The notes beneath the pieces are model-generated. The model was not told where the DNA came from and searched no databases. It saw only the letters and a list, made by a program, of their open reading frames with translations. Made by a program: the position numbers and the translations under genes. Below are positions 16,986 to 25,469 of a stretch of DNA of 64,000 nt, piece after piece. The number at the start of each line of letters is the position of its first letter. Positions within the stretch are counted from its first letter, which is position 1. The DNA is taken from contig CBDHHG010000033.1 in the NCBI GenBank assembly GCA_965263225.1, positions 186,001 to 250,000 of the forward strand, given 5' to 3'. Source of the DNA: DT-111 sp965263225. GTDB lineage: Bacteria; Bacteroidota; Bacteroidia; Chitinophagales; Saprospiraceae.

Positions 16986-17369
16986 ATGATGAAAAGGATC
17001 ATCACGGTATTGGGTTTGCTTACTCTAGTAAGTATAGTCCATGCCCAAGCTCCAAAACATCTAAAGGGGCCAGCCGCTAAGAATTACAAGCCTTGGCAAG
17101 ACCAACAACAAGTAGGTAAAATTCCAGTAGTTAGAATCACCCCAGAGCGCCTTCAAGGACCCGCCGCTAAGAACCAGAAGGCTTGGGAAAAGAGTCGGAA
17201 TGCCAATTATCTCCAGGCTAGTACAAGATCCTACTACACAGATCTGAAAGGACCAAGATACAAGAACCGTAAACCCGGTCAATTACGTAATAAAGCAAGA
17301 AGTATACTTGCTGAAGAAGATCAACCCACGAGAAAGAAGGAAGAAGAAAGTGATGGCAGCGATAATTAG
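16986..17369 (+). CDS. small secreted protein with GPxxKN(x)KPW repeat motif (family A1)
   Basis: This 127-residue protein has a signal peptide (1-20, cleaved after VHAQ), followed by three copies of a short motif: LKGPAAKNYKPW (about 24-35), LQGPAAKNQKAW (about 55-66) and LKGPRYKNRKPG (about 88-99). A basic then acidic low-complexity tail ends the protein. There are no cysteines and no known domain. A paralogue of the same length occurs at 31288-31671, so this is a small family and not a chance ORF. It is monocistronic: the divergent ebo operon is on one side and a hairpin follows its stop. The Pro/Lys/aromatic-rich motif could bind a polymer or surface, but no function is known. It may start one codon later (MKRIIT). 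Confidence 0.8.
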   Translation: MMKRIITVLGLLTLVSIVHAQAPKHLKGPAAKNYKPWQDQQQVGKIPVVRITPERLQGPAAKNQKAWEKSRNANYLQASTRSYYTDLKGPRYKNRKPGQLRNKARSILAEEDQPTRKKEEESDGSDN

Positions 17370-17390
17370 GACTGAGTAATTGGGCAAGGA

Positions 17391-17408
17391 CCTGACTCTC
17401 TAGTCAGG
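17391..17408 (+). terminator. hairpin after the small secreted protein gene
   Basis: CCTGACT / AGTCAGG forms a 7-bp stem with a 4-base loop, 21 bases after the stop at 17369. It is followed by an AT-rich stretch without a run of T. It is a plausible but weak terminator for the upstream gene. Confidence 0.4.
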
Positions 17409-17444
17409 CTAATATATATATGTTCTAAATATCTATGTACAAAG

Positions 17445-17503
17445 ATGGCCCCTCTCGCAGGAAGTTTGAAGGTTGGGTTAAATAAGTGTGTGTGAGGGGC
17501 CAT
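17445..17503. repeat. 10-bp perfect inverted repeat with 39-base spacer
   Basis: ATGGCCCCTC (17445-17454) is mirrored by GAGGGGCCAT (17494-17503). The GC-rich arms stand out in AT-rich surroundings, just downstream of a hairpin and just before a decayed glycosidase fragment. It may be a long-loop terminator or the ends of a tiny inserted element; no flanking direct repeat was seen. Confidence 0.35.
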
Positions 17504-17646
17504 TAGGCATGGTGTTCCACTATCCTAACCCTTTCAACGACATTCCTTACCTTATTTTCTAGATGCATATCGTGTGGTTGCCCCTTTCCCAGAATGATCA
17601 CCTTCAAGCATTCTCCAGCGATCCGTTTTTCACCTACGAAGTCCAT

Positions 17647-17895
17647 TCAATAGTGCAAGCCCTTGACTTGAACTCGGCAGTTTGTACATTGAATAGAAAT
17701 CAATGCCTGATTTTTCACCCTTACCCTATAAGGAGATTTAACCGTTTGGTAGGTCAGAAAATATTTTCCTTCATGCGCCAAGATTTCAGTGGTAAAAACG
17801 CTTCTATCATCATAGGCTCCTTTTGGACCACGAGCTACAGCTATTCCTTCCTCCTGCCAGGTCCAACCGTCCTCAGAGGTAGCGTACCAGATATC
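17647..17895 (-). pseudogene. decayed fragment of a five-bladed beta-propeller glycosidase (GH43/GH117-like)
   Basis: The minus strand between two in-frame stops (17896-17898 and 17647-17649) encodes about 82 residues starting DIWYATSEDGWTWQEEGIA, followed by VARGPKGAYDDRSVFTTE and HEGKYFLTYQTVKSPYRVRV. This is a recognisable internal piece of five-bladed-propeller glycoside hydrolases of the GH43/GH117 kind: the YDDRSVFTxE and KYFLTYQTVK strands are typical. After about 60 conserved residues the frame continues into unrelated sequence and stops. There is no start codon with a signal peptide, and the N- and C-terminal blades are absent. It is therefore a relic, on the same strand as the enolase-superfamily gene upstream. 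Exact family assignment is tentative. Confidence 0.6.
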
Positions 17896-17969
17896 TCATT
17901 CATACTCTCGTAGTCTTTTTGTTTAGAGGGAGGCACAACAAAACCAAGCATTCATGTCTTTGTACTTCT

Positions 17970-19091
17970 TTACATGATTCCCTTCTGTTTGAGTGCATAT
18001 CCTACCTTATAAGGAGCTAGCTTAGACCAATCAAATTCCACACCTATCCCAGGTTGATCCGAGGCTACTGCTCGATAATTTTCCACGACCAAAGGTCGAT
18101 GTGTATATTGGTCAATAGGAAAACTATGTACTTCCAACCAGCCAGCATTGGGTTGAGCGGAAACCAAACTCACATGCAATTCCTGCATGCCATGTGAACA
18201 TATGGGAATACCATACTGCCTAGATCGCGCCGCTACTTGCAGCCAGCCCGTGATTCCGCCGCAATTGGAGGCATCTGGTTGGATGAAGGAGAGTTTCGAT
18301 TGTTCAAAAGCATAACCAAATTCATGGAGGGTATGGAGGTTTTCTCCCATGGCAAGCGGCATTCCGGTAGCATCTGCAATCTGTGCATAGCCCAGATAAT
18401 TGTCGGGGATTGTCGGTTCCTCAAACCAATATATATCATAGCGTTCAAAAGCTCTAGCTGCTTTGATCGCGCCTTCTACAGACATGGAGTAATTGGCATC
18501 CACCATAAAGGTGATGTCATCACCCACCAACTTACGAACAGCCGCTATACGTTCGATGTCTTCTTCCAATTTTTCCCTTCCAATCTTAATCTTCACGGCA
18601 TTAAATCCACTAGCCAGATATCCCGCCACGTTGCGAAGCAACTTTTCTAAAGGAAATTGGAGATCAATGCCGCCACAATAAGCCTGACAACTGGAATCTG
18701 CGCCACCTGCCATCTTCCACAAAGGTAGTCCTGCCTTTTTACAACGAATATCCCAAAGGGCAATATCTACGGCAGAAATCGCAAAGGAGGCAATCCCACC
18801 CCGACCCACATAATGGATATGCCATTCCATAAACTCGTATAGCCCTTCTACATTCGCTCCATCCTGCCCAACCAAAGCAGGGGCCAAATCCATTTCGATC
18901 ATTGCCTTGATCGCATATCCCCCCTTGCCTCCGGTGTAGGTGTATCCAGTCCCTTTACTACCATCTGCCAACAGGACGGTTGCGGTCACCAATTCAAAAT
19001 GCGTATGATCTCCATGCTTGGCATCTGAAAGCACTTCTGGCAATGGAACTTGGAAAAGTTGGACATTAATTTTCGTTATTGTTGTGCTCAT
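17970..19091 (-). CDS. mandelate racemase/muconate lactonizing enzyme (enolase superfamily)
   Basis: This 373-residue enzyme has the enolase-superfamily capping domain (about 1-125) and a TIM barrel with complete active-site signatures. These are the Lys pair in AVKIKIG (about 163-168), metal ligands Asp in FMVDANYS (about 196), Glu in YWFEEPT (about 222) and Glu in AMGENLH (about 248), then Asp in IQPDASNCGG (about 271) and His in ICSHGMQELH (about 299). The KxK plus His/Asp pairing places it in the mandelate racemase subgroup, which includes sugar-acid dehydratases and racemases. The substrate cannot be named from sequence. It is cytosolic and has no same-strand partner within 250 bases other than a decayed glycosidase, so it may be left over from a degraded sugar-catabolic cluster. 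Confidence 0.85.
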   Translation of the reverse strand: MSTTITKINVQLFQVPLPEVLSDAKHGDHTHFELVTATVLLADGSKGTGYTYTGGKGGYAIKAMIEMDLAPALVGQDGANVEGLYEFMEWHIHYVGRGGIASFAISAVDIALWDIRCKKAGLPLWKMAGGADSSCQAYCGGIDLQFPLEKLLRNVAGYLASGFNAVKIKIGREKLEEDIERIAAVRKLVGDDITFMVDANYSMSVEGAIKAARAFERYDIYWFEEPTIPDNYLGYAQIADATGMPLAMGENLHTLHEFGYAFEQSKLSFIQPDASNCGGITGWLQVAARSRQYGIPICSHGMQELHVSLVSAQPNAGWLEVHSFPIDQYTHRPLVVENYRAVASDQPGIGVEFDWSKLAPYKVGYALKQKGIM

Positions 19092-19805
19092 GTACGTTTG
19101 GTATTATAGGTACGTAGTTTTCATTCAATCACTGAATCTGCGGGCCTCCTTTACGAGATTAGAGTTGTTCTATTACTTACGGTTTACCTTAATCAAAGCC
19201 TCTGAGCAAGCAAGTGCAAATCGCTTGCGAGATCAAAATTGGCGAGATCGACTAGAAAAGGGGCAAAAATCAACTAGACAAAAACTACACAGCAGCTATC
19301 TTTTGGGTAGTGTCTGAGATGAGTCTCGGCGGTTTATGGGGTGATGGTAAGGAGTTATATCCATCTTTGCCCCTGCTAATAGCGCTTTAAGAATTTATCT
19401 TCTGCCGGAAACTCACGATAACTGGTTCATAACCAGCACAATGTTCACGTTCTCTAGCAATGTTCTACCTAGAGTAGGTATTATGCACAACTTGTATTCT
19501 GTCCCTTTCCAGGCCAAACCAGCTTCTTATCTTTACGCCTAGCGCCCAATTACAGGCCACTTCTTTCCACTTCACCTCCACTTTGTCCGTAACTATTTAG
19601 CAACCAAATAGCGAATGGACTTTTCCTAAACCAGATTTCTGTAGTAAAAACATTTCTATGTTAGCCCATAAGCTCTATGGTTATGTAATGATATTTGGCG
19701 CACAGCCAGATGATGTATCCGGTGGACAGCAGTTCCATATTTCAGTTAATGGCAATTTGCGGTGGGTCCACGAAAGCTACTTTATTCATAATTGAGCGAT
19801 CACCT
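19092..19805. other. 714-base stretch without a supported gene
   Basis: Both strands carry only short broken frames. The longest plus-strand piece that reads like protein is 19658-19795 (45 codons, ending HISVNGNLRWVHESYFIHN); the minus strand has stop-riddled segments around 19400-19610. Together with the fragment at 17647-17895 this suggests eroded former coding DNA. No repeat, tRNA or clear promoter was seen here. Confidence 0.5.
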
Positions 19806-21476
19806 TTATTTACATCCCTCAGCAATGATAGCTAAAGCAGCTTTGGCGTTTCTTGCGGTTTCGAGGTCACGGAAATAGATCTTAAAACTGCTCACGTAAT
19901 CATCCGTTTTCTCATCTTTGTAGTGTTTAATGTATTTGCGGTTTCCATCTGCCTTGATGGATACAGCGAGTTCTTTACTCCGGATGGCATATTCGATATC
20001 CCTTGGATCAATATCCACCAAGTTAAACTCGAAGACCTCCGTACTGGATTTTTTGTCTGTGCCTTCTGTTTGTGTAAAAACCAAGCTGCAAGGATCATCC
20101 GCAGCTTTCTCTAGGGCCTGTTCATATTCCTTGGTACTGGTTTCGAAAGAAGGGATACTTGCTGCCAGCCACGCTACAATTTCTTCATTAGTCCCAGCTT
20201 CTGGGAAGGAAAAAGCGCGTGCATTGGCGCATTGCGGGATAAGTTGTTTAAATACTGCCTCTAGCTTTTTAGCTTCTTCCATATTATCCATTTCAATCCC
20301 TAAGTTATAGTAGTACTTGCTGAGTTCTCCTCCTTTAAACTCCTGAATAAGCAGATCCTTCTGGTTGGTATTGGCCACTACGGTCAAATATTTCGTGGAG
20401 ACTTTGATTGAAACAGTCTGCTCATTGAGATCCGCAAAATCAAAAATAAACTCTTCACTCTCTTTGCCATTCTTTCGAAGAGCAGTACGACACTTATTCT
20501 CTACTAACTCTTGGCTTACTTCACCTGTTCTCCCAGTAGCCTTCTTAATCAAGGGTTGTACTAAGGTAAAGGCTTCGTCAAAGGACTGGATTTCTACTGC
20601 TTGATCCTTAAGTAAGCTTTGGCTGAAGGTAATGGTCTTGGCTAGCACATCGCTGAGAAAGCGGCCATCTTCGATAGAGTTGACAAAAAAGTCCAGCTCG
20701 CTGACATAGCTTCCCTTCTCTCCTTCCTTGCTAGCCGTGATGTATTTCAGGGATTTTTCCGTTTTGACATTAACTGATATTACCTGTCCAGCGACTTCCA
20801 TACGAACGGAAGACGGACGAAGATCTGCCATATTGAAGGTCCACTCTTCCTGCTTGTCTCCTTCAATACTTATTAATTCAAAGACGGTTGGATAATCATC
20901 CAACTTAGATAATTGCTGGTCGATTCTTTTCTTTTTCAAGTCGACCGCTTGCACATTTTGAACCAACCAATCAATGCCTTCGGGATAGCTATTGATGGCT
21001 AACTCCACCGTGAATAAGGAAGTAGCCAATTCAATAGATTCTTCAAGTGCTTTTTCCATCTCCCGGGCATTATCTGAGGAGGAAGCATAGAAGGTAATTT
21101 CACTTTCGTAATTCTGAGGTTCGCCATTCTTGGTCACCTCAATAAATTTTTGCTTTTTCTGGGTTTGGACCTTGAATTCTATTACATCACCTTTAGCCTT
21201 CCAACTGATCAGGCGAGGATTTAAGTCAGCCAGGTTAAAGCTGTATTCTATATCCTCCGTACTCTTCTTTCCTTCTTTGCTGACCGCACAAGTAAGATTA
21301 TAGGGTTTTTCGGAATCAAAGGATAAAGCATGTTTATAGATCACCTTGCTCGACTCAACGGTCGTAAGTGCCTTCTCAAAAGTTGTAATGGCTTCTGATA
21401 ATTCCTGAGCTGAAAGTGACATGGTGAAACAGACGAATAGGAAAAAGAGGCTTGGCTTGTAGTAAGATTGGATCAT
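19806..21476 (-). CDS. secreted protein with four tandem copies of an unrecognised domain
   Basis: The ATG at 21474-21476 gives a normal signal peptide (MIQSYYKPSLFFLFVCF ... SLSAQ); upstream in-frame starts would add a non-signal leader. The 556-residue product is made of four related units of about 125-140 residues. Each contains a beta-rich core: EYSFNLADLNPRLISWK, EWTFNMADLRPSSVRME, EFIFDFADLNEQTVSIK and EFNLVDIDPRDIEYAIR. Each core is followed by a KYI-type strand and a helix with an (E)xA(K/R)xLxxAL pattern. I do not recognise the domain. It has no lipobox and no sorting domain, so a periplasmic location is likely. There is no close operon partner: 146 bases separate it from the FAH-family gene upstream. 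Confidence 0.78.
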   Translation of the reverse strand: MIQSYYKPSLFFLFVCFTMSLSAQELSEAITTFEKALTTVESSKVIYKHALSFDSEKPYNLTCAVSKEGKKSTEDIEYSFNLADLNPRLISWKAKGDVIEFKVQTQKKQKFIEVTKNGEPQNYESEITFYASSSDNAREMEKALEESIELATSLFTVELAINSYPEGIDWLVQNVQAVDLKKKRIDQQLSKLDDYPTVFELISIEGDKQEEWTFNMADLRPSSVRMEVAGQVISVNVKTEKSLKYITASKEGEKGSYVSELDFFVNSIEDGRFLSDVLAKTITFSQSLLKDQAVEIQSFDEAFTLVQPLIKKATGRTGEVSQELVENKCRTALRKNGKESEEFIFDFADLNEQTVSIKVSTKYLTVVANTNQKDLLIQEFKGGELSKYYYNLGIEMDNMEEAKKLEAVFKQLIPQCANARAFSFPEAGTNEEIVAWLAASIPSFETSTKEYEQALEKAADDPCSLVFTQTEGTDKKSSTEVFEFNLVDIDPRDIEYAIRSKELAVSIKADGNRKYIKHYKDEKTDDYVSSFKIYFRDLETARNAKAALAIIAEGCK

Positions 21477-21622
21477 GAATCTAATGGTTTTGAGGAGAAA
21501 TAATGCGGAAGGGCAATCTATATAGCAGATGATTCCCTTCACTAAAGTTTTCCAACACAAGATAGCTGGGTAAGATGGGAGTTGCAAACTAAGTCCGACC
21601 TTAGTTTGCCAATGTCATGTCT

Positions 21623-22609
21623 CTAGTGGGCTTTGATGGTGGTACGTACCTTTCCTAGGCGTTCCCCGCTCACCTCTACTACATCTCCAGCCTTCAAAAA
21701 ACCAGATTGATCTCCCCCCTGTTTAATCGATAGCTTCTTAAATCGATCAAAACCTAGTAGATTACTCAATCGCACTAAAGCTCTTGGTGTAGCGATGGCT
21801 ACGCCCCCAGGTGTGCCAGTCAAAATCATATCTCCACGCCGAAGCGGAGCTTCAGGATACTTCTTTTGAATAAATCGAAGCATTTCAAGCGGGGTATAGA
21901 TCATATTGTCAGTTGTCTGGGATTGCCGGGTTTCTCCATTGACAATCGTTTCGATCTTGACACAGGGAATAGAATTGGATGTAGGATTGTTCGGTACCCA
22001 AATCTGCTTAGATACTGGCAGAAAACCTGGAAAACTTTTAGATATACCCCAATATTCGTAGCGCATGGAAGTTCCCTCTCCCAATAAAGCTATACTTCTG
22101 GCGGATAAATCATTGGAGATAAAGTAGCCTAAGGCCGGAACAAAGTCATCCTTTTCCAAATCGGTGGCATTGATATCTTCTAGCAAGATCAACCCTAGTT
22201 CTACCTCATAGTCCAGCATCGCGGATAGGTCCTTAAAGTCTGCCCGTAATTGATCAGCCACTTCCTCTTCCAGTTCTGCCGCCCCTTGTATCAGTTGCTC
22301 CGTAGAGGGTAAGGCAACCTCCTCACCGTCTCCACCAAGACTATGTTGTTTTTTGTGAAAAATAGGTGGGATAGCGCCTAGATTGAATGCTGCTGCTGTT
22401 TCTCTTAAATGTTGACTATAGGTCAATCCCATTCCATAGATGTGTTGGGGTGCTGGAAGACTATCTATATCAATAAAATTTCCATCTGCTATGTCCAGAC
22501 AGGTAAATTCAGCCGGAGAAGGCGCATTAGACAATGGGCGGAATAGATACAAGGCTAAACCAGCGATTAATACAACTGCTATGACAAGCATCATTTTCTT
22601 AACACTCAT
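21623..22609 (-). CDS. fumarylacetoacetate hydrolase (FAH)-family protein with N-terminal membrane anchor
   Basis: This 328-residue protein begins with a hydrophobic segment (about 6-24; MMLVIAVVLIAGLALYLF) and then an FAH-type domain. Visible hallmarks are MLDYEVELGLILLE (metal-binding Glu pair), GYFISNDLSAR, ETIVNGETRQSQTT, MIYTPLEMLRFI and GDMILTGTPGGVA. FAH-family enzymes cleave or isomerise acylpyruvates and ring-fission products at the end of aromatic degradation. A membrane anchor or export signal is unusual, since most members are cytosolic. Its start codon overlaps the stop of the FAD monooxygenase gene by 4 bases (ATGA-type coupling). It therefore belongs to the TetR/membrane protein/monooxygenase operon. 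Confidence 0.88.
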   Translation of the reverse strand: MSVKKMMLVIAVVLIAGLALYLFRPLSNAPSPAEFTCLDIADGNFIDIDSLPAPQHIYGMGLTYSQHLRETAAAFNLGAIPPIFHKKQHSLGGDGEEVALPSTEQLIQGAAELEEEVADQLRADFKDLSAMLDYEVELGLILLEDINATDLEKDDFVPALGYFISNDLSARSIALLGEGTSMRYEYWGISKSFPGFLPVSKQIWVPNNPTSNSIPCVKIETIVNGETRQSQTTDNMIYTPLEMLRFIQKKYPEAPLRRGDMILTGTPGGVAIATPRALVRLSNLLGFDRFKKLSIKQGGDQSGFLKAGDVVEVSGERLGKVRTTIKAH

Positions 22610-24435
22610 TTGGAAGGAATTAATTGGTTAAAAACAGATAAGAGGTCCTGGTCCAACTGGTCAGGTCGCCAAGCGATTTGTCCATCTGGACGAATCAACA
22701 ACAAGGGGACATCTTGCATTCGATAGTAGTTATCTTCAGGTACATTCCCATTTGAGGGCTTCATATGATCTTCGATCAAAAAAACTTGTAGGAGTGATTT
22801 AGTCTCCTCCTTTAATTGGTCAACCTGCTGCTTCCACCAGTTCTGTCCTTCTTCATTGCACAGCAGGGTAAATTTGGTGGGATCTAGCCAGTTGTGTGAG
22901 CTCTTTAGGATGCCCCGATCATTCCACCAAAAGTGGGGAAATCGGACACCTGGCTCTACGGAAGGCTGGTATTGACTAACGGTCTGTGTTGGTAGTTGAA
23001 CAGAAGCATTGGAGACGATAGCTCCTTTTTCATAGTAATAGCCCAAATCCAAACCAATTCGATCAAAATGTTCCATTTGATCCTTAATGGCCTGCTTAAC
23101 CTTAGCATGAAGATCACGGTCATCTCGGATGGCCAAAATCTTTTGAGAAAGGCTATGATACAGTTTATTCAATAATCTGGAAATCCATTTTGGGGGAAGT
23201 AATTGTACGATCCTACTATTGAGTAGCATGGCTTGCCATTTCATCCCTCTAGGGTCTAATCCCATGGATTTTGGGACCTCCCAAATCTTGAAGTAATTGC
23301 GTAGACTTTCCCGGCTGTTTAATTCGATAATTGGCCTCCTCTCCGTTTCATAGGTATCTAGAAGACTTTCATTTGCTTTCTCCTTAAGCACCATGGCCAA
23401 TTTCCAGCACAGATTTTGCACGTCTCCAATCCCAGAGTTCATCCCTAGTCCTCCGGTAGGTGGGAAGCGATGTGCTGCGTCCCCTACCAGAAAGGCCCTA
23501 CCTTTTCTGAAGGTTTTGGCGATTTGGCAAGTCATTCTCCAGAAGCTGATGGAGGCGAGTTCTAGTGGAATATCTTCACTCCCTAAAGCTGTCAGGATCC
23601 GCCGTTTGAGTACCGCTTCTGTGTATTGCTCTTTCTTTTCGTAGGGTGTAAATATGGGAAAATGATACACCCAGCGTTTCTCAATGTGGTGTGCAATGAA
23701 AGTTCCTGGAGCAGCGGGATTCATAATCCAAAATAATTTGGCGGGTTTTGCCAGATAATTTCTCAGGTCTAGTTCAAAATAAACACTAATGAAATCGTTT
23801 ATCTTCTCCTCCCCCAGCATCTCGATGCCGAGTGCTTGTCTGCTCCTACTACCTGCCCCATCTGCGCAGATCAGGTACTTACTACGGATGGCAAAGCGCT
23901 GTTCTTGGGTTTTATCCCAAACCTCGCTCTCCACTTCCTCGCCAACTTGACGCATATTCTCCCACTCATGCCCAAGGAGGAGCGTAGCATGTGTACACGC
24001 TTGCAGACGCCGCCGTAGAATCTTCTCCAACTCCGTCTGGGAAAGATTCAAATAGGGTTCTGGTGCTTCCAGGTGTGTACGGTACTTCTCATCATTGCCC
24101 CCAGCTTGCAGGTCAATTTCCCCTATGATGTCATTGATCGTATGTCCAAACAGAATACGAGATGCATCCTCATAGGAAGAAGCTTCTGCTTTCAGCTCTT
24201 CCAAAGTGAAGCCTAGTTGACACAAAATCTCTATGGATCGGGCACTTAATTCATGGGCTTTGGGGTGTTGCGATATGTCAAACTGACGTTCTATGACAAG
24301 ACTGGAAATTCCCAAGCGGTCCAGATAGATACCACTTAGCATACCTGCCGGCCCTCCTCCGATGATCAGCACCTCCGTTGTGTGTACCGCTTTCACTTTA
24401 GGTAGCTTGAGTTTCGGAATCGTAGTCGGGCTCAA
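22606..24435 (-). CDS. FAD-dependent aromatic monooxygenase (PheA/TfdB-type)
   Basis: This 609-residue flavoprotein hydroxylase of the PF01494 family shows the N-terminal Rossmann motif VLIIGGGPAGMLSGIYL (about 22-38), the SARSIEILCQLG helix, the DG segment ICADGAGSRSRQALG (about 187-201), and the FAD ribityl-binding GDAAHRFPPTGGLGMNSGIGD (about 317-337). A C-terminal thioredoxin-like domain (about 480-600) ends with LLLIRPDGQIAWRPDQ, as in phenol-hydroxylase-type enzymes. Members add oxygen to phenolic or polyketide substrates using NAD(P)H. The gene overlaps its neighbours on both sides (38 bases upstream, 4 downstream), so it is translated with a membrane protein and an FAH-family enzyme. 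The substrate is unknown. Confidence 0.9.
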   Translation of the reverse strand: MSPTTIPKLKLPKVKAVHTTEVLIIGGGPAGMLSGIYLDRLGISSLVIERQFDISQHPKAHELSARSIEILCQLGFTLEELKAEASSYEDASRILFGHTINDIIGEIDLQAGGNDEKYRTHLEAPEPYLNLSQTELEKILRRRLQACTHATLLLGHEWENMRQVGEEVESEVWDKTQEQRFAIRSKYLICADGAGSRSRQALGIEMLGEEKINDFISVYFELDLRNYLAKPAKLFWIMNPAAPGTFIAHHIEKRWVYHFPIFTPYEKKEQYTEAVLKRRILTALGSEDIPLELASISFWRMTCQIAKTFRKGRAFLVGDAAHRFPPTGGLGMNSGIGDVQNLCWKLAMVLKEKANESLLDTYETERRPIIELNSRESLRNYFKIWEVPKSMGLDPRGMKWQAMLLNSRIVQLLPPKWISRLLNKLYHSLSQKILAIRDDRDLHAKVKQAIKDQMEHFDRIGLDLGYYYEKGAIVSNASVQLPTQTVSQYQPSVEPGVRFPHFWWNDRGILKSSHNWLDPTKFTLLCNEEGQNWWKQQVDQLKEETKSLLQVFLIEDHMKPSNGNVPEDNYYRMQDVPLLLIRPDGQIAWRPDQLDQDLLSVFNQLIPSK

Positions 24436-24850
24436 CTTTAGTTTTGATCCAAACGTAGGCTACAGCTAAGATGATGGACAGAACCGCAAAGACAAAGATA
24501 TTTTCGTCCACCCCTAGGATGTGGGTATGATAGCGATGGTCTACAATAGCGCCCTCATACAATGGCACAAAGAGGATTCCTACCCAAAATCCCACTAAAT
24601 GGGTAGCCTGCCATAGACAGGAAAGGTATAGATGGGATAGTTTAAAGGGTTTCCGAATCCAAATAAAATAGAGATTTACGAGCCCCGAAAAGAACATATA
24701 CCCTAGCAACCAAGCCAAATGTACTCGAGCATGCCCAACCCATTCAGAGTTCATTAAATGAGAGGCGCCAGTATCTTTAAGCAAAGGGCCAAAGAACTCT
24801 AGAACGCCAAGAGTCAACAAGATTTTCGCAATCAGTAGGTTTCGTTTCAT
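24398..24850 (-). CDS. four-helix membrane protein in the TetR/monooxygenase operon
   Basis: The ATG at 24848-24850 (MKRNLLIAKILLTLGVLEFF) is chosen because it follows the tetR stop by 7 bases; an earlier in-frame start would overlap tetR. The product has 150 residues and four predicted membrane helices (about 7-24, 45-66, 80-103, 118-137). Conserved-looking polar positions are SHLMNSEWVGHARVH and QATHLVGFW. The pattern recalls small DUF6640-like membrane proteins, but I cannot be sure. Its end overlaps the monooxygenase start by 38 bases. Confidence 0.75.
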   Translation of the reverse strand: MKRNLLIAKILLTLGVLEFFGPLLKDTGASHLMNSEWVGHARVHLAWLLGYMFFSGLVNLYFIWIRKPFKLSHLYLSCLWQATHLVGFWVGILFVPLYEGAIVDHRYHTHILGVDENIFVFAVLSIILAVAYVWIKTKVEPDYDSETQAT

Positions 24851-24857
24851 AATGATT

Positions 24858-25469
24858 TCATTTTTGCATTCCGCTCCAAACAAAGGCTTTGATCATGTCT
24901 TTTCTTTTTGCTAAAAAGTTATGCATTTCTTGTGCTGAGCGATTTTCCTTGAACTTGATCAAGGGTGCCGTGAGATAGGGAATAACGCATAGGCCATAAA
25001 TATTGATCATAAGATCTTCTCCAGATAGGTCACTTTGGATTTGCTTTTCCCGCCTAGCTCGCTCCAACAACTCATCAAGTCGGGCGGGTAATTTTTCTTC
25101 TTGTATTACGGGCAAGGAAGTGATTAACTCCGGGCTGTCATTCAAAATATTCACCATAAAAGTAGCTAAGCCCGGTTTCGCCGTCAGTACCTCATAAAGC
25201 AGATCGATCAATTGATTGATCATGGTTCTCAAATCCCCTTCTGCTGCAAATAGCCCCTGGGCATGTTGCAAGAAAAAACCAAAGGAATTGCCTAATACTT
25301 CCTGAAAGAGCTCTTCTTTGGTACTGTAATAGTAATGCAGCATAGTCCGGCTCACTCCGGCCTTCTTGGCGATCAAAGTGGTCCTTGCTCCTTTTAGGCC
25401 ATATTCATGAAATACGACTTCAGCCGCAGCCAGAATTTTTTCCTTGGTTTTTTGATTTATTTTCGTCAT
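24858..25469 (-). CDS. TetR-family transcriptional regulator
   Basis: The ATG at 25467-25469 gives 203 residues; a TTG two codons upstream is possible but lies inside the operator. The N-terminal TetR HTH is clear: EKILAAAEVVFHEYGLKGA, RTTLIAKKAGVSRTMLHYYY and STKEELFQEVL (about 9-58). An alpha-helical ligand-binding domain follows, of the type that ends in a helical bundle (about 70-200). It heads the operon of membrane protein, FAD monooxygenase and FAH-family enzyme. A 29-bp dyad abuts the start codon, so autorepression relieved by an aromatic ligand is the likely mode. Confidence 0.92.
   Translation of the reverse strand: MTKINQKTKEKILAAAEVVFHEYGLKGARTTLIAKKAGVSRTMLHYYYSTKEELFQEVLGNSFGFFLQHAQGLFAAEGDLRTMINQLIDLLYEVLTAKPGLATFMVNILNDSPELITSLPVIQEEKLPARLDELLERARREKQIQSDLSGEDLMINIYGLCVIPYLTAPLIKFKENRSAQEMHNFLAKRKDMIKAFVWSGMQK

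Noticed and set aside
17563..17913. 116-codon plus-strand frame
   Set aside because: The minus strand of the same region encodes recognisable glycosidase residues; the plus frame is its shadow.
19018..19317. 99-codon plus-strand frame at the enolase-superfamily gene start
   Set aside because: Its first third is antisense to a conserved N-terminus and the rest is low-complexity without domain or signal.
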